Positions 1 through 8,208 of a stretch of 64,000 nt of DNA are shown in pieces. Every line of letters begins with the position of its first letter. Position 1 is the first letter of the stretch. Source of the DNA: JBDSKH01 sp050245915 (GTDB lineage Bacteria > Actinomycetota > Actinomycetes > Actinomycetales > Microbacteriaceae). Below the pieces are notes generated by a model that made no database searches, was not told the origin of the DNA, and saw only the letters and a list, made by a program, of their open reading frames with translations. Both the position numbers and the translations under genes were made by a program. The stretch is taken from the NCBI GenBank assembly GCA_050245915.1, contig JBFWWZ010000001.1:62001-126000 (forward strand). The letters run 5' to 3'.

Positions 1-654
1 GATGTGCTCGACGTGTCGCTCCTCGGCCGCGCTCGCAAGCAGAAGCTCGTCGACATCCGCGTCCACGATCTGCGGGACTTCACGCACGACCGGCACCGCA
101 CCGTCGACGACACCCCGGCGGGCGGCGGCGCAGGCATGGTCATGAAGCCGGAACCGTGGGGCGAGGCTCTGGATGGCATCCTGACCCCCGAGAGCACGGT
201 CGTCTTCCCGAGTCCCGCGGGTTCGCTGTTCACGCAGGCGAAAGCCCGCGACCTGAGCCGCGCGGAGCACCTGATCTTCTGCTGCGGCCGCTACGAGGGC
301 ATCGACCAGCGCGTCGTCGAGTGGGCGCGCGCGCACAGCCGCGAGACCCTGGAACTCAGCCTCGGCGATTACGTGCTGAACGGCGGCGAGGTCGCCGCGA
401 TGGCGATGATCGAGGCGGCGGCGCGGCTCGTCGACGGGGTGATCGGAAACCCGGACAGCCTCGTCGAGGAGAGTCACGAGGACGGCCTGCTCGAGTATCC
501 GAGCTACACGAAGCCGGCCGTCTGGCGCGGCCTGAGCACCCCCGAGGTGCTGCTCGGCGGCAACCACGCCGCCATCGCCGCCTGGCGTCGCGAGCAGCAG
601 CTCGAACGCACCCGAGCCGTGAGGCCCGACCTTCTGGAAGAACACGATGCTTGA
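1..654 (+). CDS. trmD: tRNA (guanine-N1)-methyltransferase TrmD, 5' end cut by the window
   Basis: TrmD methylates N1 of guanosine 37 in tRNAs, using S-adenosylmethionine, which prevents +1 frameshifting on the ribosome. The frame is open from base 1 and the first visible residues (DVLDVSLLGRA) match the region about 15 residues into the family, so the true start lies outside the window. The trefoil-knot SAM-binding signatures are present: GGGAGMVMKPEP near the start and SLGDYVLNGGE in the middle. The stop overlaps the next gene by 8 nt, which suggests co-transcription. In Actinobacteria trmD normally sits with rpsP, rimM and rplS, and rplS follows here. Identity is secure. Confidence 0.96.
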   Translation, partial: DVLDVSLLGRARKQKLVDIRVHDLRDFTHDRHRTVDDTPAGGGAGMVMKPEPWGEALDGILTPESTVVFPSPAGSLFTQAKARDLSRAEHLIFCCGRYEGIDQRVVEWARAHSRETLELSLGDYVLNGGEVAAMAMIEAAARLVDGVIGNPDSLVEESHEDGLLEYPSYTKPAVWRGLSTPEVLLGGNHAAIAAWRREQQLERTRAVRPDLLEEHDA

Positions 655-1078
655 GCGCCCCTGGTCCCTCGCCCAATTCGCCGTCGCCGCCGTGCTGCTG
701 GTGATCAGCCTGATCGGGGTGATCGGCACGCTCGTGTTCGACGACGGCAGCTGGACGTTCACGTTCGCCGGCGCGATCCAGTCGTTCGCGGTGTTCCCCG
801 GGCTGATCATCTCGCTCGTCCTGAACGGGACGCTGATGGGGCTGAGGCGGGCTCCCGCGCCGAACCTGGCGCAGCGCATCCTGCTGATCCTCGAGTTCGT
901 GGGGGTCGCGTTGCTGCTGCTGTTCCACTTCTTCCAGGACGAGCAGGCCTACACGCTCGGGTTCGCGATCGCGACCTGGCCGGTGGTGATCGTGATCGCT
1001 GTGATCCTCGCGGTGCTGGCGATCGTGCAGCTGGCTAAGCCGACCGCGCCGACAGCACAACCGGTCCCGTCTCCGTGA
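647..1078 (+). CDS. small four-helix membrane protein of unknown function
   Basis: A 143-residue protein with about four hydrophobic helices (roughly residues 10-30, 38-60, 74-94 and 104-130) and a short Pro/Thr-rich tail. The ATG overlaps the end of trmD by 8 nt, so it is probably translated from the trmD message. Its 3' end overlaps the convergent map gene by 44 bp. I recognise no catalytic motif and assign no function. Confidence 0.8.
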   Translation: MLERPWSLAQFAVAAVLLVISLIGVIGTLVFDDGSWTFTFAGAIQSFAVFPGLIISLVLNGTLMGLRRAPAPNLAQRILLILEFVGVALLLLFHFFQDEQAYTLGFAIATWPVVIVIAVILAVLAIVQLAKPTAPTAQPVPSP

Positions 1079-1805
1079 CGGCGATCGTGTGCTCGAAGTG
1101 GGCGCCCCGTGAACCGTCGGCGCTGCGCAGCGTCCAGCCGTCGGGGTCGGTGTAGATCTCGTCGGTCCCGAGCATGAACCACGGCTCGATCGCGAACACC
1201 AGCCCCGGCCGCAGCGGCAGACCGCGCCGCGGGCGGCCGTCATTCGGGATGTGGGGGTCGCCATGCATGATGCGGCCCACCCCGTGGCCTCCGAAGTCGG
1301 TGTTCACGCTGAACCCGTTGGCGTGAGCCACATCTCCGATGGCGGCGGAGATGTCTCCCGTCTTGTTGCCGACCACGGCGGCGGCGATGCCCGCCTCGAG
1401 GGCGCGGGCGGTGACATCCATCAGGCGCAGGTCTTCGTCGCGGGGGGTTCCGACGACGAGGGTGAGGGCCGAGTCGCTGACCCAGCCGCCGACGGACGCG
1501 GCGAAGTCGAGCGACAGCAGGTCGCCATCCTGGAGCCTGTAGTCGTGGGGGAGGCCGTGCAGCACGGCGTCGTTCACGGAGGTGCAGATCACCTTGCCGA
1601 ACGGCGAGCCCCCGAACGACGGGTGGTAGTCGATGTAGCAGCTCTCGGCGCCTTCGGCACGGATCATGTCGTGCGCGAGCGCGTCGAGCTCGAGCAGGTT
1701 CACGCCGACGTCGGCTGCGTCACGGGTGGCTTCGAGCACGCGCCCGACGAACTCGCCGGCGACGCGCAGTTGCTCGAGCTCGGCGGGGGTGCGGAGTTCG
1801 ATCAC
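1035..1805 (-). CDS. map: type I methionine aminopeptidase
   Basis: Removes the initiator methionine from nascent proteins in the cytoplasm, with two divalent metal ions. All five metal ligands of the pita-bread fold are visible: Asp100 (LSLDF), Asp111 (VSDSA), His174 (GGHGVGR), Glu207 (AIEPW) and Glu238 (HFEHT). Length 256 aa is normal for a type I enzyme without an N-terminal extension. The start is GTG at 1805; a TAGGCT hexamer on the minus strand has its first T at 1817, 12 nt upstream, which fits a leaderless transcript. Transcribed divergently from rplS, with its end overlapping the small membrane protein gene. Confidence 0.95.
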   Translation of the reverse strand: MIELRTPAELEQLRVAGEFVGRVLEATRDAADVGVNLLELDALAHDMIRAEGAESCYIDYHPSFGGSPFGKVICTSVNDAVLHGLPHDYRLQDGDLLSLDFAASVGGWVSDSALTLVVGTPRDEDLRLMDVTARALEAGIAAAVVGNKTGDISAAIGDVAHANGFSVNTDFGGHGVGRIMHGDPHIPNDGRPRRGLPLRPGLVFAIEPWFMLGTDEIYTDPDGWTLRSADGSRGAHFEHTIAVTETGPVVLSARSA

Positions 1806-1954
1806 CGGACGAGCCTAATGGTGTGGCACAATAGACGCTTGTGCCCGGCAGGTTCCTGCCACAGGGGGGACTTGCTTCTACCGGGCGCTCATCCACTTCG
1901 TAGCATCACCTGAACCGCGTTCGACCTGTGGCGGTCGCAGAGAGCGAAAAACCC
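1806..1954 (+). promoter_or_regulatory. map/rplS divergent region and rplS 5' leader
   Basis: The left end carries the minus-strand -10 of map (TAGGCT, 1817-1812). On the plus strand an RNA hairpin is possible at 1840-1863 (GGCAGG-TT-CCTGCC with an outer TGTG/CACA pairing), within the stretch that would be the untranslated leader of rplS. Ribosomal protein leaders are often autoregulated; whether this one is cannot be told from the sequence. Confidence 0.4.
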
Positions 1955-2302
1955 ATGCATATCCTCGACTCGGTCGACGCGGCATCACTGCGTAACGACA
2001 TCCCGGACTTCCGTCCCGGCGACACCGTCAAGGTGCACGTGAACATCATCGAGGGCACCCGCTCGCGTATCCAGGTCTTCCAGGGCGTCGTCATCGGCCG
2101 CACCGGCGAGGGCGTGCGCGAGACCTTCACCGTCCGCAAGGTCAGCTTCCAGGTCGGCGTCGAGCGCACCTTCCCGGTGCACTCCCCGGTCATCGACCAC
2201 ATCGAGATCGTCACCCGCGGTGACGTGCGTCGCGCGAAGCTCTACTACCTGCGCGACCTGCGCGGCAAGAAGGCCAAGATCAAGGAGAAGCGTGAATCGT
2301 AG
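1955..2302 (+). CDS. rplS: 50S ribosomal protein L19
   Basis: Structural protein at the 30S-50S interface. The 115-residue product starts MHILDSVDAASLRNDIPDF and contains the family signatures RPGDTVKVHVNI, RIQVFQGVVIGR and RRAKLYYLRDLRGKKAKIKE. A longer frame opens with GTG at 1928, but the conserved L19 N-terminus begins at the ATG at 1955, so that start is preferred. Three hairpin-forming elements follow (2302-2329, 2339-2372 and the terminator at 2391-2423), separating it from lepB. Confidence 0.95.
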   Translation: MHILDSVDAASLRNDIPDFRPGDTVKVHVNIIEGTRSRIQVFQGVVIGRTGEGVRETFTVRKVSFQVGVERTFPVHSPVIDHIEIVTRGDVRRAKLYYLRDLRGKKAKIKEKRES

Positions 2303-2329
2303 GTTGACGCGGCGGACGCCGCATCAACC
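2302..2329. repeat. 28-nt inverted repeat at the rplS stop
   Basis: Near-perfect palindrome: GGTTGA-c-GCGGCG-ga-CGCCGC-a-TCAACC, beginning on the last base of the rplS stop codon. It would fold into a stable hairpin but has no following T tract, so it looks more like a repeat or mRNA 3'-end structure than the terminator itself. Confidence 0.7.
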
Positions 2330-2338
2330 GGAGATTCA

Positions 2339-2372
2339 GGTCGAGTAGCGGCGCAGCCGCGTGTCGAGACCC
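2339..2372. repeat. dispersed GAGTAG-type palindromic repeat
   Basis: A member of the family with core TCGAGTAGCGGCGCAGCCGC followed by a closing GTGTCGAGACC. The internal GCGGC-GCA-GCCGC folds and the outer TCGA arms pair. Relatives occur at 4284-4380, 50332-50362, 52153-52188 and 55305-55337. Confidence 0.75.
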
Positions 2373-2390
2373 CCTCCGCCCCATCACCCG

Positions 2391-2423
2391 AAACCCCGCC
2401 AGCCGTCAGGCCAGGCGGGGTTT
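2391..2423 (+). terminator. rho-independent terminator after rplS
   Basis: Perfect 10-bp stem AAACCCCGCC (2391-2400) with GGCGGGGTTT (2414-2423), 13-nt loop, followed by a T-rich stretch (TTTCGTGTTT). Placed to end rplS transcription 33 nt before the lepB start. Confidence 0.88.
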
Positions 2424-2455
2424 CGTGTTTATGCTGGCTTCGACCTTGAGGTGAG

Positions 2456-3235
2456 ATGACCGATCATTCCGCGTCCGTCCCTGCGGCGGTGCCCACATCC
2501 GACAGCGGCGACAACCGTCCGCGCGCCGAGAAGAAGAAGGGCGGGATGCTGCGCTTCCTGCGCGATGTCGCCATCATCCTGGTCGCCGCGGTCGTCATCT
2601 CGTTCCTCATCAAGACCTTCCTGATCCGCTCGTTCTACATCCCGTCGGAGTCGATGGAGGACACCCTTCTCGTCAACGACCGCATCATCGTGAACGAGCT
2701 GGTGCCGGAGGCGATCCCGCTGCAGCACGGGGACATCGTGGTCTTCAAAGACCCGGGTGGATGGCTGGCGGGCCAGCCGCAGCCGGCGCCTCCGAACCCG
2801 GTGGTCGGGTTCTTCGACTGGCTGCTGTCGATCGTGGGACTCACCGCGCCGGACAGCAACGATCATCTGATCAAGCGCGTCATCGGCCTGCCCGGCGACG
2901 AGGTGGCGTGCTGCAACGAGTTCGGGCAGATGACGGTGAACGGCGTGCCGCTGGAGGAGCCGTACCTGAAGCTCCCGTCGGGCACGTCGGCGGTGTCGCG
3001 TGACGATTTCGATGTCGTGGTGCCCGACGATTCGCTCTGGGTGATGGGCGACAACCGCTACAACTCGCAGGACTCCCGGTACAACCGCGACAAGCCGGGC
3101 GAGGGCTTCGTGCCGATCGAGAACGTGGTGGGCCGCGCCGTCGTGATCAGCTGGCCGATCGACCGCTGGACCTGGCTCGACAACTACCAGTTCGTCTTCG
3201 CCGGGGTCTCTGCCGATTCGAGCACAGGCAACTGA
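2456..3235 (+). CDS. lepB: signal peptidase I, Ser-Lys (housekeeping) type
   Basis: Cleaves Sec and Tat signal peptides on the outer face of the membrane. The 259-residue protein has a 30-residue basic cytoplasmic start, one membrane segment (about residues 31-57) and the S26 boxes: box B PSESM with catalytic Ser66, box D KRVIGLPGDEV with catalytic Lys140, and box E MGDNRYNSQDSR. The ATG follows GAGGTGAG; TATGCT (2430-2435) is a reasonable -10. The stop overlaps the rnhB start by one base (TGATG). A second signal peptidase of the Ser-His type is encoded at 37749-38372, so this genome separates general from specialised signal cleavage. Confidence 0.95.
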   Translation: MTDHSASVPAAVPTSDSGDNRPRAEKKKGGMLRFLRDVAIILVAAVVISFLIKTFLIRSFYIPSESMEDTLLVNDRIIVNELVPEAIPLQHGDIVVFKDPGGWLAGQPQPAPPNPVVGFFDWLLSIVGLTAPDSNDHLIKRVIGLPGDEVACCNEFGQMTVNGVPLEEPYLKLPSGTSAVSRDDFDVVVPDDSLWVMGDNRYNSQDSRYNRDKPGEGFVPIENVVGRAVVISWPIDRWTWLDNYQFVFAGVSADSSTGN

Positions 3236-3936
3236 TGGCCTCCTCGGTTCCGACGCTGCGCTTCGAGCGCGAGCTGATGCGCGACGGGGCCAGGATGGTG
3301 ATCGGCGTCGACGAGGTCGGCCGCGGGGCGCTCGCCGGGCCGGTGGGCGTCGGCGTCAGCGTGGTGCACGAGCACACCCGCACCGCCCCGACGGGGTTGA
3401 AGGATTCGAAGCTGCTCACCGAGCAGCGCCGCGAGGAGCTGTATCCGGCGGTGCAGCGGTGGGCGCGCGAGCATGCGGTGGGCCTCGCCACGAACGATGA
3501 GATCGAGACGATCGGCATCATCCGGTGCCTGGGGCTGGCGGCGTCGCGCGCGTTCGAGGTCCTGCTCGACGCGGGCCTCGAGGTTCAGGATGCCGTGGTG
3601 ATCCTCGATGGATCGCACGACTGGCTGACTCCGGCTCTGACCCCGGAGATCCGCGGTCTCGGGCTGCGCGTGGTGACCCGCATCAAGGCCGACCGTTCTT
3701 GCGCCGCGGTGGCTGCGGCATCCGTTCTGGCGAAGGTGGAACGCGATCGGCTCATGATCGCGGCGGACGGTGTGCATCCCGGATACCTGTGGGCGTCGAA
3801 CAAGGGCTACGCCTCGTCGGAGCATTACGCCGCCATCGACCGGATCGGGCCGTCGCCGCTGCACCGGTGGTCGTGGTTGCGGCAGCCTGGCCTGTTCTCG
3901 CTGGACGGCGCGGCGGAGTTCGACGAGGCGATCTAG
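3235..3936 (+). CDS. rnhB: ribonuclease HII
   Basis: Endonuclease that removes ribonucleotides and RNA primers from DNA hybrids. The 233-residue protein has the N-terminal signature GVDEVGRGALAGP with metal-binding Asp26 and Glu27, the second acidic site in VILDGSHDWL, and the RIKAD and SVLAKVERDRLM motifs. Translation is probably coupled to lepB through a TGATG overlap. The order rplS-lepB-rnhB-DUF2469 is standard for Actinobacteria. Confidence 0.95.
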   Translation: MASSVPTLRFERELMRDGARMVIGVDEVGRGALAGPVGVGVSVVHEHTRTAPTGLKDSKLLTEQRREELYPAVQRWAREHAVGLATNDEIETIGIIRCLGLAASRAFEVLLDAGLEVQDAVVILDGSHDWLTPALTPEIRGLGLRVVTRIKADRSCAAVAAASVLAKVERDRLMIAADGVHPGYLWASNKGYASSEHYAAIDRIGPSPLHRWSWLRQPGLFSLDGAAEFDEAI

Positions 3937-3947
3937 ACTCGCCTTTG

Positions 3948-4271
3948 ATGGATGAGGACGAGTTCGAGGACTACGACCGCGAGGTCGAACTGGCCCTGTA
4001 CCGCGAGTACCGCGATGTCGTGGGGCAGTTCACCTACGTCGTCGAGACGGAGCGGCGCTTCTACCTCGCCAACGATGTGACCCTCGAGCGGCACGACACC
4101 GAGCACGACTTCTATTTCGAGCTCACCATGAACGACGTGTGGGTGTGGGATGTCTACCGCTCCGACCGGTTCGTGAAGAGCGTGCGCGTGCTGACCTTCA
4201 AAGACGTGAACGTCGAGGTCCGCGGGGATAAGGACCTGGAGCTTCCGAAGGAGCTCGCGCTCGACGAGTAG
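3948..4271 (+). CDS. DUF2469 family protein
   Basis: A 107-residue acidic protein (MDEDEFEDYDREVELALYRE) typical of the DUF2469 family, which in Actinobacteria almost always follows rnhB. Its function is not known. It has no membrane segment or signal peptide and ends LELPKELALDE. The ATG at 3948 is 11 nt after the rnhB stop; another frame extends upstream but runs through rnhB and lacks family similarity. Confidence 0.9.
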   Translation: MDEDEFEDYDREVELALYREYRDVVGQFTYVVETERRFYLANDVTLERHDTEHDFYFELTMNDVWVWDVYRSDRFVKSVRVLTFKDVNVEVRGDKDLELPKELALDE

Positions 4272-4283
4272 CCGGGCTCTGGT

Positions 4284-4380
4284 GATCGAGTAGCCGCGCA
4301 GCGGCTCTTGTGGTGATCGAGTAGCCGCGCAGCGGCGTTTGTGCTGATCGAGTAGCCGCGCAGCGGCGTATCGAGATCCT
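4284..4380. repeat. three tandem 31-bp units of the GAGTAG repeat
   Basis: Three copies of GATCGAGTAGCCGCGCAGC begin at 4284, 4315 and 4346, exactly 31 bp apart; the variable 9-10 bp tails differ. Only the last copy has the full closing arm (GTATCGAGAT). This fills the gap between DUF2469 and the convergent small membrane gene. The copy number is too low, and the palindromic structure wrong, for a CRISPR array. Confidence 0.85.
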
Positions 4381-4386
4381 CTGAAG

Positions 4387-4545
4387 TTACGGTTCGTCTC
4401 CCGCGGGCGGCGGAAGACAGGGCGCAAAGCAGGCATTTGAAGCCCAGTTTCCGATCACGACCGCACCGCCGACCACGAGGAGCAGGACGACGGCGACCGT
4501 GACCAGGATCTGCCACGGCTTGGTGCGTAGCCGCGGGTCGCTCAT
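4387..4545 (-). CDS. 52-residue single-pass membrane protein
   Basis: A short frame reading MSDPRLRTKPWQILVTVAVV then LLLVVGGAVVIGNW, ending in a Cys/Pro-rich tail (NACFAPCLPPPAGDEP). It has a basic N-terminus, one transmembrane helix (about residues 12-34) and two cysteines on the presumed outside. Support for expression: TAAGGT on the minus strand with its first T at 4557, 12 nt upstream of the ATG, matching the leaderless promoters used across this window. The gap otherwise has no gene. No family recognised. Confidence 0.68.
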   Translation of the reverse strand: MSDPRLRTKPWQILVTVAVVLLLVVGGAVVIGNWASNACFAPCLPPPAGDEP

Positions 4546-4644
4546 GCGGTCACCTTAGCCTCCACAAGTCTCGCGTCGGACGATCTGTCCGCCGATGTTC
4601 TCTTCAGGCAACCGGCGCTCGCCCTGCCCCCGCATCCTCGATGC

Positions 4645-4998
4645 ATGGCAGCGAAAGATGAACTCGGGCAGCGCGGTGAACGCATCGCGGAGCGGCATCT
4701 CGTCGCCCGCGGCATGACGGTGATCGACCGCAACTGGCGGTGCTCGCAGGGCGAGATCGACCTGGTGCTGCGCGACGGCGACGCCACTGTGTTCGTCGAG
4801 GTGAAGACCCGCACGAGCGACTCGTTCGGGCACCCGCTCGAGGCCATCACGGTGGCGAAGCTCGCCCGGCTGCGGCGGCTGGCGATGGCGTGGTGCGACG
4901 CGCACCCCGGCACCGGGCCGATCCGCATCGACGCGGTCGCGGTCATCGCGCCCCGCCGGGCTCCGGCGACGGTCGATCACCTCGAGGGCGTGTTCTGA
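4645..4998 (+). CDS. YraN/UPF0102 family nuclease-like protein
   Basis: The 117-residue protein has the Holliday-junction-resolvase-like fold pattern of UPF0102: GQRGERIAERHL, then GEIDLVLRDGDATVFVEVKTR, which places the Asp and Glu-x-Lys of a PD-(D/E)XK site. The biochemical role is not settled. Its stop overlaps comM by one base (TGATG). The yraN-comM-dprA order is widespread and points to a DNA-processing unit. A CATCCT hexamer 12 nt before the ATG is a weak -10 candidate. Confidence 0.9.
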   Translation: MAAKDELGQRGERIAERHLVARGMTVIDRNWRCSQGEIDLVLRDGDATVFVEVKTRTSDSFGHPLEAITVAKLARLRRLAMAWCDAHPGTGPIRIDAVAVIAPRRAPATVDHLEGVF

Positions 4999-6530
4999 TG
5001 CCGGTGGCACGCACCCACTCTGTCGCTCTGCTCGGCATCGACGGCGCGGTGGTCGAGATCGAGGCCGACATCTCCGGGCAGCTGCCGAACTTCGTGCTGA
5101 TCGGCCTGCCCGATGCGGCGCTGGGAGAGGCGCGCGAACGGGTGCGGGCGGCGGCGGCCAACGCCGGCATCCCGCTCACCCATCGACGGCTGACAGTGAA
5201 CCTCTCGCCCGCGTCGCTGCCGAAACACGGGTCCGGTTTCGACCTCGCGATCGCTCTGGCGTCGTACGCCGCCGACGGCCAGCTGTCGGCGGAGTCGGTC
5301 GCGTCCGCCGTCCACCTCGGTGAGCTCGGGCTCGACGGCCGCGTGCGCCCGGTGCCGGGCGTGCTGCCCGCGGTGCTCGCCGCATCGAGGGCGGGATTCG
5401 ACACGGTGTTCGTGCCCGCCGGCAACGCCGCCGAAGCCCGGCTCGTGCCGGGGATGCGGGTGATCGGCGTCAGCTCGCTGCGCGAGGCGGCGATCCATCA
5501 CGGTGCTGAGCTCGAACCCATCGAGGTCGAGCCGCTGCTGCCGCTGCAGCTCGCCGCACCGGTCGACGATGCGGGCGACCTGTCCGAGGTGATCGGCAAT
5601 CCGGATGCCGTCGAGGCAATGCAGGTCGCCGCGGCGGGTGGGCACCACGTCTTCCTGCTCGGACCGCCCGGAGCCGGCAAGACGATGCTCGCGTCGCGCC
5701 TGCCGTCGTTGCTGCCCGACCTGTCGCCCGAACAGGGTCTCGAGGTCAGCTGCATCCGGTCGCTCATCGGCTTGCCCGTTGGCGCGCATCTCGTGCGGCG
5801 CCCGCCGCTCGAGGCACCGCATCACACCGCCAGCCCGGCCGCCATCGTCGGCGGGGGCAGCGGGCTGATCCGGCCGGGTGCCGCCGCGCGGGCCGCCCAT
5901 GGCGTGCTGTTCCTGGATGAGGCACCCGAGTTCGCGGCGGTATCCCTCGACGCGCTGCGCCAGCCCCTCGAATCCGGCACGATCACCATCTCGCGCGCGA
6001 GCGGAACCGCGCGGTTTCCCGCCCGCTTTCAGCTCGTACTTGCCGCGAATCCGTGTCCCTGCGGCAACTTCGGGGTGCGGGGCTCGGAGTGCACGTGTCC
6101 GGCCAACGCGCGCCGGCGGTACCTCGCGCGACTCAGCGGGCCGCTGCTGGATCGCGTGGACATCCAGGTGAACGTACTGCGCATCACGGCGGCGCAGGTG
6201 CGTGCCGCCCGCCGCGACGGCAACCCGACGTCGCAGGCGGCGCGCGACCGGATCGCGGAGGCACGCGCCCGCGCGACCGCCCGGCTCGCCGAGACACCAT
6301 GGCGCCTGAACGCGCACGTCGCCGGAAGCTGGCTGCGCACCCCCGACGGCCGTCCGGCGCGCGACGCCACCACGGCTCTCGACCGTGCCCTCGAGCGCGG
6401 CGCGATCACCATGCGCGGCTACGACCGCGTGCTCAAGCTCGCGTGGACGCTCGCCGACCTCGATTCCGTCGACCGCCCCGGACCCGAACAGGTCGGGCGG
6501 GCGCTGCTGCTGCGGAAGGCCGCCGCGTGA
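4998..6530 (+). CDS. YifB/ComM-like Mg-chelatase-type AAA+ ATPase
   Basis: The ATG at 4998 opens a 510-residue protein: an N-terminal Lon-protease-like domain (about residues 1-170, HSVALLGIDGAVVEIEADIS ... RLTVNLSPASLPKHGSGFDL), then an AAA+ core with Walker A GPPGAGKTMLASR and Walker B GVLFLDEAPEF, and the cysteine signature NPCPCGNFG. ComM homologues are branch-migration helicases that help integrate donor DNA in transformation. The ATG overlaps the yraN stop (TGATG), and the stop overlaps the dprA GTG. Confidence 0.93.
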   Translation: MPVARTHSVALLGIDGAVVEIEADISGQLPNFVLIGLPDAALGEARERVRAAAANAGIPLTHRRLTVNLSPASLPKHGSGFDLAIALASYAADGQLSAESVASAVHLGELGLDGRVRPVPGVLPAVLAASRAGFDTVFVPAGNAAEARLVPGMRVIGVSSLREAAIHHGAELEPIEVEPLLPLQLAAPVDDAGDLSEVIGNPDAVEAMQVAAAGGHHVFLLGPPGAGKTMLASRLPSLLPDLSPEQGLEVSCIRSLIGLPVGAHLVRRPPLEAPHHTASPAAIVGGGSGLIRPGAAARAAHGVLFLDEAPEFAAVSLDALRQPLESGTITISRASGTARFPARFQLVLAANPCPCGNFGVRGSECTCPANARRRYLARLSGPLLDRVDIQVNVLRITAAQVRAARRDGNPTSQAARDRIAEARARATARLAETPWRLNAHVAGSWLRTPDGRPARDATTALDRALERGAITMRGYDRVLKLAWTLADLDSVDRPGPEQVGRALLLRKAAA

Positions 6531-7750
6531 GCGTCGCCGGCGTCCCCGAGGCGCAGTTCGCGCCGCTTCTGCGCGCGATCACCGACGAGGCGCTGCCGGT
6601 CGCAGACCTCGCGGAACGATTCGCCCGCGCGGCATGGACCGTCGTCGCGGAACCGGGCGACCGCGACACCGGAGTCTTGCTGGCGGCCGTCGGCCCGGTG
6701 CGCGCGCTCGAACTGGTGGTCTCGGGCGCCGATGCGGAGGCCATCGCCGACGAGGTCGCCCGGGGCGGCGACCGGGAGCCCGACGTCGACACCTGGACCG
6801 AGGCCCTCAAACGATGGCGGCCGCGCGCCGATCCGCAGGCGGCACTGCTGACCCTGCGCCAAGCCGGCCGGTTCGGGATGCGGCTGCTCACCCCCGGCGA
6901 CGAGCACTGGCCGCAGCGCCTCGACGACCTGCAAGAGCACGCGCCGTTCGCGCTCTGGGCACGCGGCGACGTCGGCCGCCTCGCGGCCCTCGAGCGCTCT
7001 ATCGCGCTGGTCGGCGCCCGCGCGGCGACCGGCTACGGCGAGCACGTGACGATCGAACTCGCCAGCGGACTCGTCGACCGCGGCTTCGCCATCGTCTCCG
7101 GCGCCGCCTACGGCGTCGACGGGGCGGCGCATCGTGCCGCGCTCGCCAGCCGTGGCACCACCGTCGCCGTCCTCGCGGGCGGTCTCGACCGGTTCTACCC
7201 GAGCGGCCACGAGCAACTGCTCACCCGCATCGTCGACCGCGGCGTGGCGCTGAGCGAGGTCCCGCCGGGCACAACCCCGACGAAATGGCGCTTCCTCTTG
7301 CGGAACAGGCTCATCGCCGCGCTCTCGGACGCGGTCGTCGTGGTCGAAGCGGGCTGGCGGTCCGGGTCGCTCAACACCGCCGGCCACGCCGGCACCCTCG
7401 GCCGGCCGCTGGGTGCCGTCCCCGGCCCCGTCACCAGCGCGGCCAGCTCAGGATGCCACCGGCTGCTCCGCGAGTACGCGGCGGTCTGCGTGACCACGGC
7501 CGACGAGGCGGCAGAACTGGCCGGTATCACCGGTCGGCCCGCGGCGCAGCCAGACCACGCCGCCGACGTCTCGGGCACCCGGCTGCGGGTGCTCGACGCG
7601 GTGCACGAACGCACGCCCCGCCGGGTGGAACGGATCGCCGCCCTCTCCGGGCTGGCGCCCGACCGGGTGCGCGCCGAACTCGGCCTGCTCGAGCTCGAAG
7701 GGTTCGTACTCGAGAGGCCGAGTGGCTGGACGCGGAGGAAGGAGGGCTAG
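6527..7750 (+). CDS. dprA: DNA-processing protein DprA
   Basis: DprA binds incoming single-stranded DNA and loads RecA. The 407-residue protein contains the extended Rossmann domain: ALVGARAATGYG, FAIVSGAAYGVDGAAHRAAL, VAVLAGGLDRFYP and AALSDAVVVVEAGWRSGSL, followed by a C-terminal winged-helix-like region. The N-terminal about 110 residues are less conserved. The start GTG at 6527 overlaps the comM stop by 4 nt (GTGA). The TAG stop lies in CTAG, which also supplies the stop of the convergent gene. Confidence 0.94.
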   Translation: MSVAGVPEAQFAPLLRAITDEALPVADLAERFARAAWTVVAEPGDRDTGVLLAAVGPVRALELVVSGADAEAIADEVARGGDREPDVDTWTEALKRWRPRADPQAALLTLRQAGRFGMRLLTPGDEHWPQRLDDLQEHAPFALWARGDVGRLAALERSIALVGARAATGYGEHVTIELASGLVDRGFAIVSGAAYGVDGAAHRAALASRGTTVAVLAGGLDRFYPSGHEQLLTRIVDRGVALSEVPPGTTPTKWRFLLRNRLIAALSDAVVVVEAGWRSGSLNTAGHAGTLGRPLGAVPGPVTSAASSGCHRLLREYAAVCVTTADEAAELAGITGRPAAQPDHAADVSGTRLRVLDAVHERTPRRVERIAALSGLAPDRVRAELGLLELEGFVLERPSGWTRRKEG

Positions 7751-8208
7751 CCGACCGGAACAGCAGCCTCCAGGGGAGGAGTCGCCATGCGGGTCGGGAT
7801 CGCGATCCGGTTCCAGACGTTGATCGTCGCGATCGCGAGCACGATGTCGGTCAGCTCCTTCTCGGAGAAGACGGCAGCCGCCGCGTCCCACACCTCGTCC
7901 GGGACGCCCTCGCTCGACAGCACCGTGATCGCCTCCGTCAGCGCGAACGCCGCACGCTCACGCTCCGAGTAGAACGACGACTCCCGCCACGTGCGCACCG
8001 AGAAGATGCGACGCGGATCCGTGCCGCCATCCGCCAGATCCACCGAATGCGCATCCACGCAGTACGTGCACCCGTTGATCAGCGACGCACGCAGATAGAT
8101 GAAGTTCACCAGCTCGGTGTCGAGGTTCGACGTCACATACGCGTCGAGAGAATTCACCTTGCGGTAGCCCTCCGGGCTGAAAGCAGAGACCTGAATGCGT
8201 TCGTTCAT
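7747..8208 (-). CDS. AhpD/carboxymuconolactone decarboxylase-like protein
   Basis: A 153-residue protein with the AhpD-type redox motif GCTYCVDAHS (CxxC followed by His), characteristic of alkylhydroperoxidase-like proteins. It is likely a cytoplasmic peroxide- or reactive-carbonyl-detoxifying protein; the substrate is unknown. The ATG at 8208 has TAGCGT on the minus strand starting at 8221 (13 nt upstream), so the transcript is probably leaderless. It is divergent from a MocR-type regulator, an arrangement that often means direct control. Its stop shares CTAG with dprA. Confidence 0.9.
   Translation of the reverse strand: MNERIQVSAFSPEGYRKVNSLDAYVTSNLDTELVNFIYLRASLINGCTYCVDAHSVDLADGGTDPRRIFSVRTWRESSFYSERERAAFALTEAITVLSSEGVPDEVWDAAAAVFSEKELTDIVLAIATINVWNRIAIPTRMATPPLEAAVPVG

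Noticed and set aside
4284..4380. Tandem 31-bp units as a CRISPR array
   Set aside because: Only three units, the repeat is itself a palindromic dispersed element found elsewhere, the variable parts are 9-10 bp, and no cas gene is present.
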